From assembly GCA_043228905.1 (NCBI GenBank), contig JBHGNT010000008.1:9176001-9240000 (forward strand): a stretch of 64,000 nt of DNA. Reading direction: 5' to 3'. Below are positions 53,782 through 62,308 of this stretch, piece after piece. The notes under the pieces are model-generated. The model searched no databases, was not told the DNA's origin, and saw only the letters and a program-made list of their open reading frames with translations. The stretch comes from Azolla caroliniana (Eukaryota > Polypodiophyta). Position numbers and translations under genes: made by a program. How positions within the stretch are numbered: position 1 is the stretch's first letter; each line of letters begins with the position of its first letter.

Positions 53782-54933
53782 ATGGCCACTGTTAGCGCTG
53801 AAGAATATCAATCTATTTTCTCGGAATTTCAATGTTTGAAAGAGAAGTTCCATGCTTTGGAACAAGAAAACCAACGGTTGTTGGGGGATCTTCAGCAAAT
53901 CTCCTTAGAAAAGCAGCAAACGCAACAACAGCATGGGGAACTTGCGTTACGCGTGCAACAACTCGAAGCAACCATCGTAGCGATGCAACAACAAGGGCCC
54001 GGAACACAAGGGATTCATAAAGAACCCAAGATTGGCCTTCCCACGAAGTTCGATGGAACGCGATCGCAATTTAGAGGGTTCCTTAACCAGGTACGATTAG
54101 TTATCCAAATGCATCCTTCCCGATATCCCACCAATGCATCACGAGTGGGTTTAGTAGGCACTTTGTTAAGTGGCTCAGCGTTGTCATGGTTCGCTCCACT
54201 ATTAGAAAAGGAATCTCCGTTACTCAACCATTTTGAAGAGTTTCTAGGTGAGTTTAAAGCATGTTTCGGAGATACTGACAGCATCAGGACCGCAATCAAC
54301 AAAATTCGGCGATTACGCCAAGGTGACCGTCCAGCCTCCGCATACGCTGCAGATTTTCGCCTACTCACCGCCGATATCCCTTGGGATGATCAAGCGTTGA
54401 TGGAGCAATTCCGTTATGGTTTACGCAACGACGTTAAGGATTTACTCTTGACCTTCCCCGAAGAGCCAAAGTCCTTAACAAAAGCAATCAGTCGCGCGGT
54501 GAGATGTGACAACCGCCTCTTTGAGCGACATTTGGAAAGACAGCTACAGATGCCGAGGCCAAGATCAGAGCCCACCTACGCCTCAGTGGTAGCAAGACCT
54601 TTTCCGAGGGAGTCATATAATGCGCCTCCAGCGAATACTCCGACTCCGATGGAGATTGACACTACACGTCGTCGAGGGCCATTATCCGAAGAAGAAAAGC
54701 AGCGACGTCGTACAAATCGACTATGTCTTTACTGCGGTGGACCAGGACATATTGCAATAAATTGCCCCCATAGGCCTCGAAGACAGGTAAACCAAATAAT
54801 CGCTAGTTCTAATTGTACTAAACCCGAGCCTATTTCAGTAGGGATATCTGATAGTCCTAATAGTACTAATAGCCTAGATCTAGCGAACAAATTTGATGTC
54901 CTTAGTCAATTAGAAGAAGAGTTAAACAACTAA
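53782..54933 (+). CDS. H2 gag
   Basis: 383 residues from ATG 53782, intact. N-terminal coiled coil (LKEKFHALEQENQRLL, LALRVQQLEATI), gag domain (TKFDGTRSQFRGFLNQV, WFAPLLEKESPLLNHFEEF, RRLRQGDRPASAYAADF), CCHC knuckle CLYCGGPGHIAINC near residue 315, and a tail ending QLEEELNN. The last codons contain the slippery GTTAAAC. Same size and plan as G gag. Confidence 0.95.
   Translation: MATVSAEEYQSIFSEFQCLKEKFHALEQENQRLLGDLQQISLEKQQTQQQHGELALRVQQLEATIVAMQQQGPGTQGIHKEPKIGLPTKFDGTRSQFRGFLNQVRLVIQMHPSRYPTNASRVGLVGTLLSGSALSWFAPLLEKESPLLNHFEEFLGEFKACFGDTDSIRTAINKIRRLRQGDRPASAYAADFRLLTADIPWDDQALMEQFRYGLRNDVKDLLLTFPEEPKSLTKAISRAVRCDNRLFERHLERQLQMPRPRSEPTYASVVARPFPRESYNAPPANTPTPMEIDTTRRRGPLSEEEKQRRRTNRLCLYCGGPGHIAINCPHRPRRQVNQIIASSNCTKPEPISVGISDSPNSTNSLDLANKFDVLSQLEEELNN
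54921..54927 (+). promoter_or_regulatory. Putative -1 frameshift site GTTAAAC, H2 gag-pol
   Basis: In gag phase G TTA AAC, one codon before the stop TAA (54931-54933). The -1 frame continues VKQLRPAKIGAVWLD into protease. It is at the same place as in G. Confidence 0.7.
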
Positions 54934-57092
54934 GACCAGCCAAAATAGGAGCCGTTTGGTTGGACAGCCCTAGATCTGTGCAGCCCATTAGTGGTTCCAT
55001 TCCCTCTAAGCAAGTTAGTGATGTGTTCGTAGCCCAAGTAATAGTTAGTACTAAAAGTACCCCTCCAGTACATGTCCTAGCACTCCTAGATTCCGGAGCT
55101 AACTCTTGCTTTATGGATAAGAAATTTGCTCAAGCTCATAAGATATCCTTAAGAAAACTCCAGTGTCCAGCCTCTGTAGTAGTCATTGATGGACGTCCCA
55201 TTGCTTCCGGAAATATCATAGAAGAGTCAGAGCCCATTAATATTGTCCTAGATAACTTAGCATGTGTAGTATCATTTAATATTATTAGTATCCCAGAACA
55301 TCCTATAGTTTTAGGATTACCGTGGTTCGAGTTACATAACCCAGACATAGATTGGAGAACAAGAGAAATCCGGTGTCGACAAACCCAAGGGTCAACTCAG
55401 AAGATGGAAACCATTTCGCTACGTCAATTGCGTAAAGAAGGGCGTGAGGAGGAAATGTTCCTCTTTGCAATATCAGTAAACCCCTCCAGCACCACTAAAG
55501 AAGAATCCACCATTCAACTTCCTGAGAAGTATCGTCATTACGCCGATGTGTTTGATAAAGTACAAGCCAACACACTTCCTCATCATCGACTGTACGATTG
55601 CCCCATCGATTTACAACCGGGAAAAGAGCCGCCATGGGGACCGATCTACAATTTGTCACCAACCGAGCTGGAAGTCCTTCGGATCTATATCGAGGAGAAT
55701 TTGGAAAATGGTTTCATTCGACATTCGAAATCTCCAGCCGGCGCGCCCATTTTCTTCGTCAAGAAAAAAGATGGATCGCTTCGTCTCGTTGTAGATTACC
55801 GTGGCTTGAATAAGGTTACAATCAGGAATAGGTATGCTCTTCCCCTTATCTCAAGTCTTTTAGAATGGATCAATGGTGCTAGGTTCTTCACGAAGATCGA
55901 CTTACGGGGAGCATATAACCTCGTACGGATCCGACCAGGAGACAAATGGAAGACCGCGTTTCGCACCAAATATGGGCACTTCGAGTATATGGTCATGCCG
56001 TTCGGCCTCACTAATGCGCCGGCAGTCTTCCAGCACATGGCTAATGATATATTCCGAGATCTAATGGATGATTGTTTGATCATCTATTTGGATGATCTAC
56101 TGGTTTATTCAAAGACCCAAGAAGAACATGATTCTCATGTACTATTAGTACTAAAACGACTTCGAGAACATGGTCTATATGCAAAGCTGGAAAAATGTAG
56201 TTTCGGGTGCAACCAAGTGGAATTTCTCGGCTACATCATTTCGTCAGAAGGCATCTCCATGGACCCAGCTAAGGTCAAAACGGTGGTAGAATGGCAGACT
56301 CCGCGTTCGGTGTGGGATGTGCAATGCTTCCTAGGCTTTGCCAATTTTTACCGGAAGTTCATACAAGATTACTCAAAGATCGTTCTACCTCTCACACAAA
56401 TTACTAGGAAGGGACAACCGTTCATCTGGTCTGAAGAAATGGACATGGCTTTTGAGAGTCTTAAAAAGGCATTTACATCGGCTCCAATTCTAGCTCATGT
56501 CGATCCGGAAAAAGCATTCATTATCGAAGCTGACGCATCGGATTTTGCATTGGGGAGCATTTTGTCACAACAGGGGAATGATGAGAAGCTACATCCTGTG
56601 GCTTTTCACTCACGTAAGTTTGACGCCGCCGAAATTAACTACGCTATTCATGATAAGGAGCTATTGGCAATAGTGGATTCTTTTATGCAATGGAGGCATT
56701 TTCTGGAGGGATCCTCTCATCCAGTCATCGTATTTAGTGATCACAAGAATCTTGCCTACTTTCAGGATGCTCGTGTGTTGAATCGACGTCAAGCTCGGTG
56801 GGCCCACTTCCTCACGCGTTTCGACTTCAAAATTACATATCGTCCGGGGAAGCACCAAGGGAAGGCAGATGCATTATCACGACGTTCGTATCTAGCACCC
56901 CGTCCCGACGAGCCAGCTTTCGATAACCAAAAACAAGTCATCTTGGGACCGGCACGACTACAAGCAACACAGATCTTTGACATGCCCATGGATTCCCACG
57001 TTATCGATACCATACGTGAAGACTTGAAGACAGATGCGTTCGCCCAAGCTATACTAGCACAAATTGATCCCTCTCGAGCGTCGTGTTCATAG
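54928..57092 (+). pseudogene. H2 pol part 1: protease, RT, RNase H
   Basis: Aspartic protease ALLDSGANSCFMDKKFA (about 55080), RT (KKKDGSLRLVVDYRGLNKVTI, LIIYLDDLLVYSK, VEFLGYIISSEGISMDP), RNase H (IEADASDFALGSILSQQ, EINYAIHDKELLAIVDSF, ARVLNRRQARWAHFLTRFDF). Open from the slippery site to TAG at 57090-57092 (Gln expected). No frameshift. Pseudogene only because of the downstream stops. Confidence 0.93.
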
Positions 57093-58517
57093 TCGCAACC
57101 ACCAGGTACGGACTATCGGCAATTCAAATACCAAGATGGATTACTCTTCTTTAAAGAACTTTTGTATGTTCCTAATGGTTCTTGCTGCCTTCGAGTAGTT
57201 CAAAACTGCCATGACACATATACAACTGGGCATTTTGGTAGTACTAAAACATTACATTTAGTACAATGATCATTATGGTGGCCCTGTATGCGACAATTTG
57301 TCGAGGATTTTGTTTGGACTTGTGATACATGTTGCAGAGAGAAAATGCCAAGGCATCATCCATATGGTTTATTAGAACCATTACCAATTCCAAGCAAGCC
57401 GTGGCAATCCATTGCTCTAGACTTCATCACAGATCTTCCAATCTCTAAGGGGTTCAATGAGATTCTAACGGTGGTCGATCGATACACGAAGATGGCTCAT
57501 TTCTTGCCATGTACTAAGGAGATCTCCAGTGAACACACTGCCGAAATTGTCATGCGTGAAGTATGTCGGCATCATGGACTTCCCGATAGTATCATCAGCA
57601 ACCGTGGACCCCAGTTCGTGTCAAAATTCTGGAAGCACCTTTTTAACATGCTCAAGGTCTCTTGTAACCTCTCCTCCGGCTACCACCCACAAACCGACGG
57701 CCAAGCTGAACGAACAAATCAAACGCTGGAGCAGTATCTGCGGTGCTTTCTCAATTATCATCAGGACGACTGGGCAGATATTCTCCACTTCGCCGAATTT
57801 GCCTATAACAACTCTATCCACGCATCCACTAAAGTTATGCCATTTTATGCTTATACGGGATGTCACCCCCGGTGGAATGTACTTGAAACCCCAGAGGTGT
57901 CCACAAATCCGTGCGCGGAGGATCGTTTGGAGTGGTTACGCAAGATACAAGCGGATTTATCTACTCATCTCTAGCAAGCTCAACAAACACACAAGGTCTA
58001 CGCGGATCGACATCGACTTCCATCCAGTTTTAATATTGGAGATCGGGTGTGGCTGCTATGACGACACATCAAGACTACTCGCCCATGTGAGAAGTTGGAT
58101 TATCGGCGATTAGGTCCTTTCCGTATTATTGGACAGATTAATGATGTCGCTTTTCGTCTCGATCTACCTCCTCAACTTCGGATACATCCGGTGTTTCATA
58201 GTTCTCTCCTCGAACCCTACCACGAGAGCACCATCCCAGGACGTCTTATCCAACCTCCACCCCCGATCGAGCTTGAAGATGGGCCGGAGTACGAGGTTGC
58301 CGCCATCCTTGATTCCAAGATTGTTCGCAACAAGCTCTACTATATAGTCGATTGGCTAGGCTATAGTCCCAGCGAACGTACTTGGGAACCGATCGAGAAT
58401 GTGACCAATGCTCGTGCTCTTCTTGAAGACTTCCATCGTCAATATCCACACAAACTGGGTCCTCAATCCAAGACGACTCGTGACACTCATCGTTTTAAAG
58501 GGGGGATAGTGTCATGA
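57093..58517 (+). pseudogene. H2 pol part 2: integrase and chromodomain
   Basis: Same frame as part 1. Stops at 57267 (TGA), 57972 (TAG) and 58059 (TGA). Integrase zinc finger (HDTYTTGHFG, CDTCCREK), core LDFITDLPISKG, ISNRGPQFVSKFW (Asp of the second motif is Asn here; relatives read DRGPQF), HPQTDGQAERTNQ. Then YRRLGPFRIIGQ and HPVFHSSLLEPY, and a chromodomain (EVAAILDSK, YYIVDWLGYSPSERTWEP). The frame runs through the polypurine tract, and its stop TGA (58515-58517) is inside the 3' LTR. Confidence 0.92.
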
Positions 58518-58951
58518 TATGGCAAGACTCGAACCCATGACCTTAGGTTATATGGGTCGAGCTCTTGACCATTAGACCATCTATTGTAATACGTAGGATA
58601 TTATTTTCATTTACATTTTATTATAGGAAATTAGTGTATATTCTAGATTTCTCTGGAACATTCTAGAAGCTTCAGGATTACTCCTGAAAACACTATAAAA
58701 GAGGGCACTAGGCATTATGTTGAACCAAATTGGTTCAACACCAGTCTTAAGCCTTTTAGCCACCATTGTATATTCTCTTCATATAATACATATCTTTCTT
58801 ATCATCACTCTCTCTCTCTCTCTCGATCTCTCTCTTTCTCTTCATCTCGCTCACTCCTTCCTTCTCTCGAAGAAGTTCTACACCTCTCATAGTACTAATC
58901 CTTCCTTCGTTTAGTACTAATTCCTTCTCTGTCTCAGTACTGTTCCTGACA
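58510..58951 (+). repeat. 3' LTR of H2
   Basis: 442 bp, TGTCATGATATGG...TTCCTGACA; heat-shock element 58656-58673. Confidence 0.94.
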
Positions 58952-58956
58952 CCGGA

Positions 58957-58982
58957 GGATGTGCGGGTTCGGAGGGGGCGAG
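58957..58982 (+). promoter_or_regulatory. Polypurine tract region of element O
   Basis: GGATGTGCGGGTTCGGAGGG plus GGCGAG leads directly into the 3' LTR. D (37956-37985) and B (8762-8790, minus) carry the related AGGATGTGCGGTTAGGTGGG-type block, which ties the three elements together. It primes plus-strand DNA synthesis. Confidence 0.8.
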
Positions 58983-59646
58983 TGTCGTAGTGTGAATCAC
59001 ACACTACGTGAAATATGTAAAATACTATATCCGATTTAAAGTACGTATAATAAATAAAATAAAATATTAAAAATATTTATTACATGCATAGGGTAAGATT
59101 GAAACCTTGTACCTCCACGTAAACAAACCCCAACCTTACCATTGTACTAACTTATCCTAATTGTTTTAAATATAGGTTTAATACGTATAAGACCTTTATT
59201 TAGGCCTACCTTTGTTAAAAGGTAAGTCATGCATTTTTTAGAATGCGTGAATACTTTATTTATAAGAAAAATGTACACCAATAAAAAATCACTCGTGCAC
59301 ATCTAGTGTGCATGAACACTTTAGAAAAAGCAGGAAGCTATGCTTAGCCTCTTCCATCCTTATATAAGGGGGAGAGAAAGATGTATGGGGGGTTGTTGAT
59401 TATTTTACAAGGGTTGATTAATATAATATATTCGTGGGATTCACGAATTTGCTAACTATTTTTCTCTCTTAATCGGAGTACTCACTAATACACTATACTC
59501 GTGGGATTCACGAGTTTTTCCATAACTTTCTTTCTTACAATATATTTCATATTCTTAATTTCCTTAGAATTTTCTTTTCTCCTTGTCCAAAACCTCAATG
59601 ATTCCCACCTGACTCACGCAACAATCCGGAGCCGAAAGGCACGACA
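58983..59646 (+). repeat. 3' LTR of element O
   Basis: 664 bp uninterrupted, TGTCGTAGTG...GGCACGACA, followed by the duplication ACGG. TATATAAG at about 59360. Confidence 0.94.
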
Positions 59647-59650
59647 ACGG

Positions 59651-61852
59651 GGATGTCCTCAACGTCATTGTAGCTCAACTAGGTGTCCAACAAGTGTTTA
59701 AGTGTCCTTGGTATTTGGTATACTAGATAGCAATAATATTAAAAGAAATTTCAAAAATATCTCCAATAATTTTGAAAATTTCAATAACTACCCTTGGTCA
59801 AAAAAGGTATGCATACACTTCTTTACAAACTCCACAGGGTAGGTAATTACTTTTTAACTATATGAGAAAAATTAAAAGAACCCAAATGGAATGCCACATT
59901 GGTAAACATATTGGTATTCCGTGTGGGGTCATTTCCTCGCCAATCCATATTCAAAATCTTCCCCGGGGACATCGATCCTTTCTAGGTTATGAAGGAACCA
60001 ATCAAATAGTTGATCTAGTCTATAACTTGTTTAATCTGGGCATGGAAGATCACTTATTAGATGTTTTTGGTGGTCATTTGATTCAAAGGTTCTAAAGTAT
60101 TCAACCCAAGATGACCATGAGGATGTTTTGAGGTTCTTTCCAATCTCTCAGACCAATTAAACTACATTGTCATGTATTAAGAGTTCCTTCATCACATTAG
60201 CAAGGAAACGAATAAGTGTAAGTGAGTAATGTTTCTTGAAGGGATTGCCTTCATGGCCATATTTGAGGCATTTTAAACAACACATGTACAACTTGGATTG
60301 AGGGGAAAAGATTAGATTCGGGCCTTCATGACCACAAGCCTATGCGAGATTGGATTCAGACATGTTCAAGTCTAGATTTAGGAAGAGTGTTGGCATATTA
60401 GATAAAATCCAATATGATGCAAATCAGGTTAAGTGAAGCACCAAATTTGAAGTAATCTAGCAAAAAACAAGACGACAAGAGAAAGGCCGAAAATAACCAA
60501 ATGAAAGAAAGCATATTCTAAACATTGTTGAATCGTGGTATTTTGCCACTACATGATGTTTTTACTATAGTGTACAATGGCAATATTCCTAAGCGCACAA
60601 CGTTTTGAATGTGGGTTTATATACGAACCTTGTCGTTATTTAATAACATGGAATTTTCAAGTTTAGGGCCGGCATTTCATAACTAGAATTCTAATTATTG
60701 AAGTCGTGTGGAGAAAGGGCGTCGAAGGCATCACAATAAGGGAAAAGAGGCAACACTAATAAAAAAGTGAACAAACGCATGTTCTATTCAAGAGAGCTGG
60801 CATGTGGTGAAAGAGGAAGAGATAAGCATTCGGGGGCTCTAGAAGAAAGGAAAAGGACATGTCAAGGCCTAGATTTTGGATTTGCATATACTCCATGACC
60901 ATAAATTACTCAGTATCAAGCCTTGTTTTTTCTTGCATTTGCATTACTCCATATACTTGAATTCATACCAAAAAAAAAATCTTGGATCTCTAAGTGCCTT
61001 GTTTCCTAAATATTTTTTGTCACCACTTGTTTCAAGGCACTTGGTTCGGAATCACATAAATTTTGATCCTTAAAACCAGCGATTAATGGCATCATGAGAC
61101 CACATCTGTGGTAGCCCTACATCCAAGAGGCTTGGATCACAGCTAGATGCCCTCTGTCACCATAAAGATGATATATTATCAAGACAATTTTATAGGCATA
61201 GGAGAGTCTAGTTATATTCCCTACTTGTACATTCTATTGCATACAAGAGCAACCACTAATACCCCTAACTACATGCTGCATTATGATCATAGACTTTTTG
61301 CCTCATCACTTCAAATTTTCAGCATTATTTTCCTTTATTGGATACCTAGGCAACTCTACTTCATGCAATTTCTGAATTGTCTCATACTGGACTTCAAGCA
61401 TCTAGTAGTGGTTAATGTAAATTATTTTTCTCTTTGAAGTTTGGACATTAAAAAGACATCTATCTATTTATCTATAATGTAAAATGCTCCCAAGGACAGC
61501 AATCTATCTTCTCTTTCTCTTTTTCACATTTTACATTCCACTCGTTCCTATTAATTAGCATGTATACTACGCACAGTTTCACATTTTAGTTGGGATGACT
61601 TTTTATGTTCCATCATTGCATATCCATAACATGCTACCTGTGGTGGGACTAACCAAGACTCCCCATCAAAAATATGCAAGTGACCTATCTAGCTCAAACT
61701 TTGATCATGCCCCACCTATTATTCCAAGAGTTAATAATAAATCTAGTCGAAAAAAATTTAATCACCAATAAATGTAGAATTGTACACATTGAATTAAGTC
61801 AATATGTAAAAAGATTGCAAAAACCACTGAAGACTAATATGACATCTGAAAT
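59651..61852. other. Gene-free AT-rich intergenic DNA
   Basis: Host sequence continuing from 5390. Only short open frames (for example 59862-60095, 77 codons, and 61147-61437, 96 codons) without recognisable motifs. No RNA gene or transposon end recognised. Confidence 0.6.
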
Positions 61853-62043
61853 GTAAAATCTCTCAAAGGGAGCCCATTATATCCAGCAATTGAAGGAACA
61901 GTCTTGCATATGACATAGGTGGGCAATCTTATGAAATAAGTCACGCATAATAATTAATTCCGAGTGTAGAATCTCGCAAATAGAGTCCATTACATCCAGC
62001 ACTTGAACAGATACAGCCTTGCATATCACATAGGTGGGTAGTG
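61853..62043. repeat. Imperfect direct duplication of about 78 bp, period 113 bp
   Basis: 61853-61930 and 61966-62043 share TCCATTAYATCCAGCA, TTGAA, CTTGCATAT and ACATAGGTGGG. It lies downstream of the RING gene stop. Confidence 0.8.
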
Positions 62044-62308
62044 ATCTCATTTCTCAGCACAGACATAATATAGAAACATAGTACAATCGAATTCAATGCA
62101 ATTAATACACCGCAATGATCATTCTAAGTTGTTTATTCAACTTAAAATCCCAAAAAATACTGTCTTGGTTGCAAATATTACAAATGCTACAAATGTAAAG
62201 CTTTCAACAAAATAAAAAGTGAAAGAAATACCTCAATCCAAAGCATTAATGTGCAGATGATATCAAATTAATGCATAGATAATATCGCATTAATATGCAA
62301 AGATGATA

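Larger units (their letters stand above)
53271..58951 (+). mobile_element. Element H2: Tf1/sushi-like chromovirus disabled only by in-frame stops
   Basis: 5681 bp flanked by CCGGA (53266-53270 and 58952-58956). LTRs are 53271-53708 and 58510-58951 with about half a dozen differences. Gag is intact and pol is one uninterrupted frame except for four nonsense codons. Inserted immediately upstream of the O polypurine tract. Confidence 0.95.
5391..59646 (+). mobile_element. Element O: outermost Ty3/gypsy-like LTR retrotransposon, split by six direct insertions
   Basis: The 5' LTR starts TGTCGTAGTG at 5391 and the 3' LTR ends CGACA at 59646. Both are flanked by ACGG (5387-5390 and 59647-59650), a 4 bp target duplication. 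Removing the six direct insertions and their duplications leaves about 6.97 kb: 5' LTR, primer site (14239), gag, zinc knuckle, protease, RT, RNase H, integrase, polypurine tract (58970-58982), 3' LTR. The order RT-RNase H-integrase places it in the Ty3/gypsy superfamily. The RT box reads FLDD, and the RT and integrase do not look like the common plant lineages (Athila, Tat/Ogre, CRM, Tekay, Reina). Elements B and D share its LTR ends, primer site, polypurine tract and gag, so they belong to the same family group. Several in-frame stops show it is dead. Confidence 0.92.

Noticed and set aside
59862-60095. 77-codon frame beside the O element as a small gene
   Set aside because: No motif, no homologue recognised, AT-rich surroundings; cannot be supported.
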